Assembly (NCBI RefSeq): GCF_051200875.1
Contig: NZ_CP195191.1
Coordinates: 3,348,001 to 3,412,000, forward strand
DNA from: Pseudotabrizicola sp051200875
Lineage (GTDB): Bacteria > Pseudomonadota > Alphaproteobacteria > Rhodobacterales > Rhodobacteraceae
Reading direction: 5' to 3'
Length of the DNA: 64,000 nucleotides
Of this stretch, positions 27,201-34,838 are shown piece by piece (within the stretch, counting starts at the first letter, position 1; each line of letters opens with the position of its first letter). The notes beneath the pieces are model-generated. The model saw nothing but the letters and a program-made list of their open reading frames with translations, was not told where the DNA came from and searched no databases. The position numbers and the translations under genes are program-made.

Positions 27201-28829
27201 GGAACCCCGTTGGCCACCTACACCATTGTCTACGACCTGTGCGAGATTGCCTCGCCACTGAACTGCGACACCGCGACGATCACCGTGCCAGTGATCGAGG
27301 CGACCGAGGCCGACCTGTCGCTGACAAAACAGGCGATCTCGGTCCTGTCCGGCCTGCCCGTTGCACAAGCCGCCCCCGGTGACCTCATCGAGTTCGTGCT
27401 GACCGTCACGAACGACGGCCCGGCCCATGCCGGCGGCGTGCAGGTCAAGGACCTGCTGCCCAGCGGCTTCACCTATGTCCTGGACGACGCTCTGCTGCAA
27501 GGCGACACCTACGACCCGGCGACCGGCATCTGGACCCTGGGCAATGTCGCCTCGGGCAGTTCGGCCACACTGACGATCCGCACCGTGCTTTTGGAAACGG
27601 GCGATCACACCAACACGGCCGAGATCGTCGCCAGCGACATTGCCGACATCGACAGCGATGTGGCCACCGGCCCGCTGGTCGACGATCTTGCGGACGGCAT
27701 CGCCGACGACGACGAGGCAAGCGTCACCGTGGCCATCGCGCAGACCGCCATCACCCTGTCGGGCCGCGTCTTCCTTGATGCCGGCACCGGTGGCGGCATT
27801 GCCTTCGACGGGCTGCTGAACGGCGCCGAAGCTGGAACCGACCGTGCCACACTCGTGATCCGCGACGGCGCCGGCATCGTCATAGCCACCCCGGCACTCG
27901 CCGGCGATGGCGGCTGGACCGCGGCCCTGCCTGATGGGTTCACGGGTCTCGTGACGATCGAGCTGACACCGGACGCTGGCACCCGCACAGTGTCAGAAAC
28001 CGGACAGGTGCTGCCCGGCCTGATCAACGCCGACATCCGCGATGGCAGCTTCTCGTTCATACCGGCCTCCGGGACCGCCTATACGGGGCTCGACATCGGC
28101 CTGATCGAATCCGCCCACCTGAACCAGAGCCAGAAAAGCGCCATACGTGCAGGCCAGGCCGTGTCGCTGCGCCATGAGTATGTCGCGCAGTCCGATGCCA
28201 CGGTGGTCTTTTCGATCGCTTCTGAATCGGCCTCGGTGGTCGATGGGTTCTCCTCGGCGCTGTTCCTCGATGTTGATTGCGACGGCGCGGGCGACAGTGT
28301 CGTCAGCGGCCCAGTCGCGGCAACGGCGGGCGTCCCGCTCTGCCTCGTCGCCCGCATCTCGGCCTCGAGTGGACTGGCTCCAGGTGCCAGCTACAGCTTC
28401 GATCTGGTCGCCGACACGACCTATGGCGGCAGCGGGCTGACCGACACGGCGCGCAACACCGACCGCGTCTTGGTCGACGAGGGCGCCATCGTCCTGCGAA
28501 AGACGGTCCGCAACGTGACCCAAGGCACCGCCGAGGGCATCACGAACGCCGCCGCCCCTGGGGACGTGCTGGAATACCGCATCACGCTTGAACACATCGG
28601 AACCCTGCCCGCGGCTGACATCCAGATCCATGACCGTACGCCACCCTACACCCGGCTCGACGCGCCTCTCGCCTCGCCGGTCACCCTGAGCGCTGGTCTG
28701 ACCTGTATCGTTGCCGAGCCGATCAGCAACCTCGCCGGCTACATGGGTGACCTCAGGTGGGACTGCACGGGTCTCTACTATCCTGGGATGGCTGGTTCGG
28801 TCACGTTCCATGTGCGCATCGCCAACTAG
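24258..28829 (+). CDS. Very large secreted repeat protein with DUF11 and SdrD-B-like domains
   Basis: About 1,523 residues. A signal sequence lies after a long basic leader (hydrophobic core AAFLFVALVLM, then GEAQS); the ATG at 24357 is an alternative start giving a conventional signal peptide. Then come an anchor-type beta domain, a Cna_B/SdrD-B-like unit (GSISGVLYEDSAGN), two near-identical 131-residue DUF11 repeats beginning at 25527 and 25920, a region rich in Asp/Trp/Tyr (26330-26960), and further DUF11-like units near 27310 and 28490. It ends GSVTFHVRIAN with no membrane anchor or sorting motif. Probably a surface adhesin or matrix protein. The secretion route is not encoded nearby. Confidence 0.85.
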   Translation: MLPAALRHTPRGGADLTHIPRCDRKRHSRVRDTMRKFLSSFLAALAVLMRARPATAAFLFVALVLMQPSQGEAQSVSNTCTAQGGTVGANLFASNGSFGTGSGTAGTTGSPLPAGTTDYTFATYSGGSPNDGQYSIVNRLNTNTFNYWFSNVSDHTTGTVSGQMMVVNAAFAPGVFYRQTLTVTPNTNYDFSGWMLNLANPTSTGWTSYPSPPGVFGDPTQPGGNQAPNVSFMVNRVGLDAAPIDIFNTGNIPFTSAPTWVQYGGIFNSGSATSIQFAFRNNAPGGVGNDFALDDLRVAPCNGLPVGSISGVLYEDSAGNNIYNAGIDPLLPAGTVVNLFNSSGALVSSQKINASGAYSFTNILAGSGYQLRVESATVPAGYSFSANASGANTTGIQTGVTVSSGTTLANQNFGFRRPTDLAITKTNAVTAVNAGGTTTYTVRVTNNGPGTITSATLSDPVAAGLSKTAVACSATPGQCVTAPTVSQIQAGFSLPTLASGQFYEVRVTATVTATSGSVSNVATATVPSGTTDPTPGNNSATDTDTVTPVADLSVTKTNAVTAVDAGGLATYVVRVTNNGPSSVTGATLSDPVATGLSKIAIACSLTPGQCTVAPTVSQIQAGFSLPTLASGQFYEVIVTATVTATYGSVSNVATATVPSGTTDPSAGNNSATDTDTVTPVFVPPPFSPGPGLSTSLCGVTPATDAWDGYAISWTNNSPLTTNSRTDIFASMGAETASGLNSTVFNTILEIDRTSVPAAYDSGRYLGYSFTTTNFTGIAEIWGIGVGALGEMLPTYAENSGAFSFSVLIDDDPAFASPDVLLTQGNIDQINFPDAQATYTQDTGWNMYGFGHWDVDGKVVQVQPNTTYYVRAYIYDDIASGYHWSQQFADIVMWDDFTLKASSCVPTPIDAIDDDYSATPVDGIVGGTAGNALANDTFNSVAADPALVSLSVLTPATPIGGAPVPYLVTADGAGEGDVIVPAGTPLATYTIVYDLCEIASPLNCDTATITVPVIEATEADLSLTKQAISVLSGLPVAQAAPGDLIEFVLTVTNDGPAHAGGVQVKDLLPSGFTYVLDDALLQGDTYDPATGIWTLGNVASGSSATLTIRTVLLETGDHTNTAEIVASDIADIDSDVATGPLVDDLADGIADDDEASVTVAIAQTAITLSGRVFLDAGTGGGIAFDGLLNGAEAGTDRATLVIRDGAGIVIATPALAGDGGWTAALPDGFTGLVTIELTPDAGTRTVSETGQVLPGLINADIRDGSFSFIPASGTAYTGLDIGLIESAHLNQSQKSAIRAGQAVSLRHEYVAQSDATVVFSIASESASVVDGFSSALFLDVDCDGAGDSVVSGPVAATAGVPLCLVARISASSGLAPGASYSFDLVADTTYGGSGLTDTARNTDRVLVDEGAIVLRKTVRNVTQGTAEGITNAAAPGDVLEYRITLEHIGTLPAADIQIHDRTPPYTRLDAPLASPVTLSAGLTCIVAEPISNLAGYMGDLRWDCTGLYYPGMAGSVTFHVRIAN
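25527..26312 (+). repeat. Tandem pair of 393-bp repeats inside the DUF11 protein gene
   Basis: Two in-frame copies of 131 codons, 25527-25919 and 25920-26312. They share long identical DNA blocks, for example around CAGATTCAGGCGGGTTTCTC and the GTTTCCAACGTTGCAACC region. This suggests a recent duplication and a hot spot for length variation by recombination. Confidence 0.85.
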
Positions 28830-29276
28830 TAGGCTCGTTGGCATTGCTGGAGACAGGCGGCACGAGGCGTGAGGGCCCCTTTCTCTGGACGGAACGACCC
28901 CAAGGGATAGTGTCCCGCGAGGTGGTGTAGGCACGGCAAACTTCAGAGAGGTCAGGTTCAGGTCGCCAACGCGGGCAGCCCGACGGTGGGGCTGTCGTTG
29001 GCGCGGTCCCGCGGACGAGTGTTTCGGCGACATGTATCGCCTTGCGTGGCCTGTGATATAGCCGCGTCCGAGACTAGCCCCAATATCATCCCCTTGGTGG
29101 TCCTGATGTGAGTTCGGCTACCGCTCTCGCTTGGGAATATCGACGACCTGCTGCATGAAGGTGCGATCAATGTCGCAATGAAACGGTTCGAGGCTCACTG
29201 GAGCCAGCCGGAAAACATGCGCAGTAAGTTACTGGCGGCAATATTTGGACGAGAGGTTCGCTAACCTGAACGCAGT
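28830..29276. other. Gene-poor region between the DUF11 gene and the GntR regulator gene
   Basis: 447 bases between convergent genes. A long imperfect stem-loop spans 28964-29003: CGCCAACG pairs with CGTTGGCG, with an inner CAGCCC/GGGCTG pair. It may end transcription of one of the flanking genes. A short frame near 29177-29264 (KRFEAHWSQPEN) may be a relic of something larger, but I cannot assign it. Confidence 0.45.
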
Positions 29277-29999
29277 CTATTTGTGTGAGTGGGGCGGATC
29301 CGCCTTCTCGTCCGAAATCGTCGCACGCATGAACCGAGCTTTCGCACGTTCAACGTGTCGGAAGAAGGCTTCCTGTGCGCGATATTTGTCGCCAGAGGCA
29401 ATTGAATCGATCATCTCGCGATGTTCGCGATTTGAGATGGACAAGCCGCCAGATTGCACAAGCCCCCTGACCCGACACAGATGTAATTTGTCGACGAGAG
29501 CCTTGTATTCGCGCTTCAAAGCTTTGTTTCCTGTCGCCTCCATGAGGAAGTCGTGGAATGCCAGATTTGCCTGATAATAGCCTTCGACATCTTTTGCGGC
29601 GACAAGCCGATCCATGTCCTCCAGATGCTGAAACAGATCCGACAGCATGGAGTCAGTCACGAGTTCTGTAAGAAGCCGTCCCGCAAGCCCGAAGATTGCC
29701 GCCCGAACGTCGTAAATCTCTAGTGCCTCGTCAGGCGAAATCGCGCGGACATACATGCCGCGGTTCCGCACCATCGTGACCAATCCTCTTGCCTCTAGAC
29801 CACGCATGGCTTCTCGTAGCGGCCCGCGACTTGTGCCGAACCTTTGCGACAAGTGAATCTCGTTCAGGCGTTCACCTGGCTTTATCTCTCCGGCGAGGAT
29901 CAGATGTTGCAGCTGGTGTTCCAGCTGCAACACGAGCGAGTTGGTCTCTTTGGGGTCGTCTGCCCCAGTTTGCGTTTCATCAACCGTATCGCTCGCCAT
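29277..29999 (-). CDS. GntR-family transcriptional regulator, FCD subfamily
   Basis: A 240-residue one-component regulator. The N-terminal winged helix (about residues 20-85) has the GntR pattern with GEIKPGERLNE, LSQRFGTSRGPLREAMRGLEARGLV and a wing ending RGMYVR. The C-terminal all-helical FCD domain (about 95-225) has the metal/ligand-binding Asp-His-His arrangement visible as YDVRAAIFGLAG, LAFHDFLMEATGN and EHREMIDSI. The ATG at 29999 follows GGAAG; upstream in-frame codons would run into the neighbouring gene. It probably responds to a carboxylate and controls the adjacent MmgE and TTT genes. Confidence 0.92.
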   Translation of the reverse strand: MASDTVDETQTGADDPKETNSLVLQLEHQLQHLILAGEIKPGERLNEIHLSQRFGTSRGPLREAMRGLEARGLVTMVRNRGMYVRAISPDEALEIYDVRAAIFGLAGRLLTELVTDSMLSDLFQHLEDMDRLVAAKDVEGYYQANLAFHDFLMEATGNKALKREYKALVDKLHLCRVRGLVQSGGLSISNREHREMIDSIASGDKYRAQEAFFRHVERAKARFMRATISDEKADPPHSHK

Positions 30000-30057
30000 T
30001 CGGTCTTCCACACTGCCTAACGCGCCAATTCTTCTTTCGTCCTGCCACGTTGATCGT

Positions 30058-31430
30058 TCATGCGACAACTGCCGTTCTAGCGACTTCGCCTGAATCGCTC
30101 AGATTCTCAAGGTTCCAACTTGCGGAAAGAACACGCTCGCTTTGTTCTTGCCCGATGACAAGCGCGGATTGAACAAGGAACTTATGGTTGAGTTGATCGT
30201 CTGAAAGCGGACGTTCCCGGCTGCCGATTGCACGTTCGACATGTTTCGAAAGCGTCGTGCCACCTGTAAAGGTAACCAGAATATCGACCGATGCTTCGTG
30301 GCAATCTGGGCTGGCAGTGGCGACAACCTTATCCCGCAGCGCGATGATTTCGGGCATGTTCACAACTTCGTCGGTAAAGGCCGTTGGGGCGCCATCTCCT
30401 CTGAGGAGGGCGCAGGCCGCCGAATGATACACGCTGAATTTTCCTTCCAGCCCTGTCTTCGGCGTGCGTTTGCCAGTCAGTTCCAGAACCAAGGGATGGG
30501 TGGTCAATTCCACCTTGGCAATTTCCGTGACGCGATCGCCAATCTCTTCCTTGATCTGCTGGCAGCCATCAATTGTTGGATGAATAACGATGCCGCAAGC
30601 AAAGGGCTTGTAGCTGTTCAATGCGGCTTCCCAACGTGTGCCGAGATCACCAAGCACCTCATCATAGTCTTGCTTGTCAGACATCACGTTTGCAAATCCG
30701 CGTGGCGCTTCGATGAGGCGCAGCGAACTATCGAAACCTGACTGAGCGAGAAATGCAGCGAACATTCCGTTTTGTGCGGTGCGACCGGGATGAAAACTCT
30801 TGGGCATGGTTCCGAACATCTCTCTGAGGCCTGCGGATTGGCTTGCGGCCAGACCCAAGGCCCATGCCATCTGGGTTTCGTTTAGGCCAAGGATCTTTCC
30901 GACCGCCGCTGCCGCGCCAAAAACCCCGGTCGTGCCCGTGATGTGCCAGCCGCGATCATAATGCGCAGGGTATACCGCGTTGCCCAAGCGACATTCCACT
31001 TCGATCCCGATGATCAAGGCGGTGAGGAGATCCTTCCGCTGATCGGTTGCCGTTCCTCGAGTGCAAGCAGTGCCGAGGCAACCGGGCCTGCCGGGTGGAT
31101 AATCGTCTTAAGATGGGTGTCATCATAGTCCAGCACATGCGAGCTGATTCCGTTCACCAGTGCGGCGTGTAGAGCGTCCAACCGCTCCGATCTGCCTAGG
31201 ACGCCAGAGGTGGGAGTGCTCGAGAATGGCAGTGTTGCCTGAAACGCCCGATCAACTGTTTCATGTTTGGCGCCACCAACAGCGCAGCCTACCCAATTCA
31301 CAAAAGTCCGAAGCCCCTCGCGCCGAACGGCATCGGGAATATCCTTGTCGGAAACCTTGGTAATCCAGTGGCAGAGCTCAGCAGTCACGCCAGTGGCTTG
31401 GGTGGCGGGGATATTCGTGTGCGAGTTCAT
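30058..31430 (-). pseudogene. MmgE/PrpD family protein, broken by a frameshift
   Basis: The family includes 2-methylcitrate dehydratase, cis-aconitate decarboxylase and iminodisuccinate epimerase. The N-terminal part (31430 down to about 31030, start after GGAGAGG) has the usual NWVGCAVGGAKHETV and VLDYDDTH segments and reads to ALEERQPISG. The rest (from about 31030 to 30058) resumes in another frame with LLTALIIGIEVECRLGNAVYP and includes HYDRGWHITGTTGVFGAAAA. One base appears to be missing in the GGAAGG run; a GGAAAGG would restore a continuous protein of about 457 residues. Either a decayed gene or a sequencing error. It is next to the GntR gene and divergent from the transporter. Confidence 0.88.
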
Positions 31431-31775
31431 CGGCCTCTCCTGTCTCTTTGGCGCGCTTTCGGCTAAGTGTCGACAATATTGGCTTTTAAGGCGGAAATAA
31501 CTAAAAAGTGCTGTCATTTTTCGCCTTTCCTAAGGGCTCGTCGACTGATTAACGCCGGGCGTCGGTTGATTTATGTAGGGTGAAATGTGATATTAATATT
31601 AAAAGGCATAATATTACAGATGTCAGTGCGCTGTGGCGATGGGCGATGCGGTGTGCTACCTGCATCCTTGTAGAATAAAAGTGTTGACAGTTTTCTTTTG
31701 TGGCGTCCTTAATGGCCGACATTCGCGGAAGCATTCCGTGACTCGGGACTGCCGCATCGAACCAGGGAGGAATAG
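31431..31775. promoter_or_regulatory. Divergent control region of the MmgE and TTT transcription units
   Basis: 345 bases between the MmgE gene (leftward) and tctC (rightward). It is strikingly AT-rich at 31575-31625, with repeated TAATATTA-like blocks around 31582-31615. A TTGACA hexamer lies at 31684-31689, 87 bases before the tctC ATG, but no good -10 stands at the right distance. It is the obvious place for the GntR regulator to bind. Confidence 0.5.
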
Positions 31776-31789
31776 ATGCTGAGGAACGT

Positions 31790-32719
31790 TTGATCGCTGC
31801 GACAGCCGTTGCTTGGATGAGCGCGCCAGCTTCGGCTCAGGAGTATCCGGTCGATACTCTAACTCTGGTAACCCATTCTAGCCCGGGCGCTGGTGGTGAC
31901 GTTTTCCTGCGTGAGCTTGCAAAGGTTTTGGGGCCCGCACTGGGCGTGACGGTCGACGTCGAGAATGTCACCGGCGGATCAAGTGCAAAGGCCCTTGCCT
32001 ATGTCGCCCAGGCACCCGCTGACGGCTCGGTTTTGTATGGCACGACGCCGACCTTCGTTTACACTTCTCTCCTGTCCAACCCAGAGTTCGGCTACAAAGA
32101 CATTGATCCAGTGGTCAATGTCTTTGAAGATCCCGAGGTGCTCTTCACCAACAAAGCGTCTGGCATGACAACGCTGGAAGAGGTGATGAACAAGGCTCGT
32201 GATGGGCGCGGCAAATGGGGTGCGGCTAACCCCGCGTCCCTTGAGCGGCAGTCGATGGAGATGTTGAAAACTGCCGCTGGGGTTGATGCAGGGATTGTCA
32301 CCCATGAAGGTGGTGGCGACATGATGATCAACGTGCTCAACGGATCACTTGATATGGGTGTCGGTGAGATGCAGGAGCTTGCCGCTCAGGTCGAAGCCGG
32401 AGAAGTTGTTCTGCTCGCTGTTCTGACGGATGAGCGTCTTGCGGATTATCCGGATCTACCGACGGTCAAAGAGAGCGGCTATGACGTATCGGTGCGCAGG
32501 TTCCGGGGGATCGCGGGGCCAAAAAATCTGCCCGCTGATGTTATCGCAGCATGGGAAGCGGCCGTGCCAAAGATGCTGGACTCGGAAGAATTCAAGCAAT
32601 GGTATGCGGTAAACAGCCTCAAGCCGGCTTTCCTTAACCAAGCTGACTACCGGTCTTTCATCGACGAGTTCGCCACTGAAACAGGTGACTTCCTGCGGTC
32701 AGCCGGCGTCATCGAGTGA
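31790..32719 (+). CDS. tctC: Tripartite tricarboxylate transporter substrate-binding protein (TctC), apparent frameshift in signal peptide
   Basis: Periplasmic carboxylate-binding protein of the Bug/TctC family. The mature part from about residue 18 has LTLVTHSSPGAGGDVFLRELA, the VENVTGGSS motif and a second domain with THEGGGDMMINVL. Bases 31776-31793 read ATG CTG AGG AAC GTT TGA behind a good GGGAGGA, while the signal-peptide core IAATAVAWMSAPASA is in the next frame. A single T added in the TTT run would join them into an ordinary signal peptide. As written the only in-frame start is a TTG at 31790 without a ribosome site. Decayed or miscalled. Confidence 0.88.
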   Translation: MIAATAVAWMSAPASAQEYPVDTLTLVTHSSPGAGGDVFLRELAKVLGPALGVTVDVENVTGGSSAKALAYVAQAPADGSVLYGTTPTFVYTSLLSNPEFGYKDIDPVVNVFEDPEVLFTNKASGMTTLEEVMNKARDGRGKWGAANPASLERQSMEMLKTAAGVDAGIVTHEGGGDMMINVLNGSLDMGVGEMQELAAQVEAGEVVLLAVLTDERLADYPDLPTVKESGYDVSVRRFRGIAGPKNLPADVIAAWEAAVPKMLDSEEFKQWYAVNSLKPAFLNQADYRSFIDEFATETGDFLRSAGVIE

Positions 32720-32729
32720 AGCAAGACGA

Positions 32730-32753
32730 CGGTGCCGCCTAAGGGCGGCACCG
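32730..32753 (+). terminator. Intercistronic hairpin between tctC and tctB
   Basis: A 10-bp perfect stem (32730-32739 with 32744-32753, CGGTGCCGCC/GGCGGCACCG) closes a TAAG loop ten bases after the tctC stop. There is only a weak T tract (CTTTCG), so transcript stabilisation is more likely than strong termination. It repeats the layout seen after the ABC and TRAP binding-protein genes. Confidence 0.72.
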
Positions 32754-32773
32754 CTTTCGATGGGGAGTGAGCC

Positions 32774-33268
32774 ATGCTGAACAGGATATATGCAAGCGGT
32801 GTAATCGCAGTGGTTTTCGGCGTCGCCTATTTGGCGATGACAATGCAGATCAGAGTAAGCGCACTTTCAGATGGCTTCGGTCCTCGTGGCATGCCCCTCG
32901 TTTATGGCTGGCTGATGACAGGGCTTGGATTGATCCTTGTCCTTCAGTCGCTTTCGCAGACGATGAAGATGTCACCAGAGGATCGCGCGGCTCATCAGAA
33001 AAAGGAATGGCGCGGGATGAGCGAGCAGATCATTCGGGCGGCAGGGCTTTTGGCCATCGCCGTCGGATATGTGGTGATCGTGCCAATCCTTGGTTATGCC
33101 CTGTCGCTGATTTTGGTGATCGTCGCGGTCGCTCTTTACATGGGGGCTACCCCCTCGTTGCGCCTTGCACTCATCAGCATCGGAGGCGCTGTGCTGATGT
33201 GGATCATCTTTGTTGGCTTGCTGGACGTTCGCATGCCCCAAGGCGTGTTCTCCACTCTCTTCTCTTAA
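32774..33268 (+). CDS. tctB: Tripartite tricarboxylate transporter small membrane protein (TctB)
   Basis: A 164-residue protein with four membrane segments (about residues 7-24, 42-61, 88-118 and 126-150). It shows the usual TctB start (a helix followed by SDGFGPRGMPLVYGW) and a charged cytoplasmic middle (EDRAAHQKKEWRG). GGGGAGTGAG stands just ahead of the ATG. It sits between tctC and tctA in the standard order. Confidence 0.88.
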   Translation: MLNRIYASGVIAVVFGVAYLAMTMQIRVSALSDGFGPRGMPLVYGWLMTGLGLILVLQSLSQTMKMSPEDRAAHQKKEWRGMSEQIIRAAGLLAIAVGYVVIVPILGYALSLILVIVAVALYMGATPSLRLALISIGGAVLMWIIFVGLLDVRMPQGVFSTLFS

Positions 33269-33323
33269 TGACAGCAAATTCTGACGGCCTTTAGGGCTGT
33301 CCGTTCTGATCGGAGGTCAAACC

Positions 33324-34817
33324 TTGGAAACCTTGCTCGGCTCCATCCCGCATCTTTTTGATCTTTGGGTCATCGTTGCTGCGTTCATCGGCGTGACTTG
33401 CGGAATCTTGGGCGGCGCCCTTCCGGGGATTTCACCTTCGATTACGATGGCACTTCTGTTGCCATTTACCTACACGATGGACCCAACCGCAGCGATCGTG
33501 ATGTTGGCGGCCACTTATATCGGCGCGGAATATGGCGGTTCGATTCCGGCCATTCTGATCCGGACGCCTGATACGAATGCCGCTGCGGCAACTGTCCTCG
33601 ATGGCTTTGCGATGAATCAGCAGGGCAAGGCGGGTCTGGCCCTTGGCATTTCGCTTTATTCCGGGTTCGTCGGGTCGATCATTGGCCTTATCCTCTTGAT
33701 GTCCTTGTCAGGACCACTGGCCGATGTTGCGTTGGCGTTCACACCACCCGCCTATTTCGCCCTTGGCGTTCTTGGCCTTAGCGTGATCGCGACCCTTTCT
33801 GGAGACTCGATGGTCAAGGGTCTGATCGCCGCGCTTTTTGGCTTGATGTTGGCCACCATAGGTACCGACCCTGTGACCGGATCGAACCGATTTACTTTTG
33901 GGTATTCGGACCTGCTTGGAGGCATCGAGCCAGTGCTTGTCATGGTCGGACTTTTCGCCATGAGCGAGCTTTTGATCCAAGCTGGTGATCGGGAAGGGGC
34001 CGAGCGGATTACGTCACGCCCGAAGATCGAATTTCCAGGACGAAAACTGATGCGTCGGCTCATCAAACCGCAGGCAATCGGCTCGTCCATTGGCGCTTTC
34101 GAAGGCGTGATGCCCGGCGCAGGCGGCACCATCGCTTCGTTCATGGCTTATAACGAGGCACGTCGCTGGTCGAACAATCAGGAAGAATTCGGCAATGGCT
34201 CGCCAGAAGGGATTGCCGCGCCCAAAACGGCAAATAATACCGTTGCCGAAACGGCGCTGGTGCCGCTGCTGGCGTTGGGAATCCCCGGGTCGAACTCTAC
34301 CGCGATCTTGTTGGGTGGTTTCCTGATCCACGGGCTGCAACCGGGGCCGATGCTGCTCGAGAAATCTGCCGATGTGATCCACGGGCTTTATGCCGGGATT
34401 TTCGTCGCAATTCTTGGCATGGTTCTTGTCGGGATCACGATCCTGCCGATTTGCGTATGGCTCGTGAACCGGCCCCGCGCCTATCTGAATGCCTTCATCC
34501 TCGCCTTGATCCTGTCCGGCATCTACACGATCCACGAAGGGCTGACAGATGTGACGCTGATGCTTGTCGCAGGTGCGGTCGGGTTCTTTATGCGGTTGCT
34601 GCGCTTTCCCTTCCTGCCAACCGTTCTGTGCTTGGTTTTGGGCTTCTTGGTCGAAAGCAGCTTCCGCAGATCGCTGGTTATGTCCGGGGATGACATGTCG
34701 GTCTTCGTTGGCGACTGGATCTCGATCACCCTGCTTTCTGTGGCTGCGGTTTTCATTCTGGGATCGGTCGTCAAGCGGGCTCTGGACATGTTCAGGCCAA
34801 AGTCGAAGACCGCGTAA
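33324..34817 (+). CDS. tctA: Tripartite tricarboxylate transporter large permease (TctA)
   Basis: A 497-residue transporter with about 11-12 membrane segments. The family signatures GGALPGISPSITMALLLPFTY, YIGAEYGGSIPAILIRTPD and the second-half duplicate GVMPGAGGTIASFMAYNEAR...VPLLALGIPGSNSTAILLGG are all present. The start is a TTG at 33324, preceded by GGAGG at a proper distance. Together with TctB and TctC it would import a di- or tricarboxylate using an ion gradient. Confidence 0.94.
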   Translation: METLLGSIPHLFDLWVIVAAFIGVTCGILGGALPGISPSITMALLLPFTYTMDPTAAIVMLAATYIGAEYGGSIPAILIRTPDTNAAAATVLDGFAMNQQGKAGLALGISLYSGFVGSIIGLILLMSLSGPLADVALAFTPPAYFALGVLGLSVIATLSGDSMVKGLIAALFGLMLATIGTDPVTGSNRFTFGYSDLLGGIEPVLVMVGLFAMSELLIQAGDREGAERITSRPKIEFPGRKLMRRLIKPQAIGSSIGAFEGVMPGAGGTIASFMAYNEARRWSNNQEEFGNGSPEGIAAPKTANNTVAETALVPLLALGIPGSNSTAILLGGFLIHGLQPGPMLLEKSADVIHGLYAGIFVAILGMVLVGITILPICVWLVNRPRAYLNAFILALILSGIYTIHEGLTDVTLMLVAGAVGFFMRLLRFPFLPTVLCLVLGFLVESSFRRSLVMSGDDMSVFVGDWISITLLSVAAVFILGSVVKRALDMFRPKSKTA

Positions 34818-34838
34818 CGGCGGAAAGAAAGGACATTG

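Noticed and set aside
25800..27608. Long leftward open frame of about 600 codons opposite the DUF11 protein gene
   Set aside because: It is an antisense shadow of the repeat-rich, GC-rich gene. The translation is Gly/Arg/His-rich, matches no family, and the plus strand has clear domains.
24258..28829. Sorting signal or autotransporter barrel at the end of the large DUF11 protein
   Set aside because: The C-terminus ends in a DUF11-like strand with no LPxTG, membrane helix, PEP-CTERM or beta-barrel pattern.
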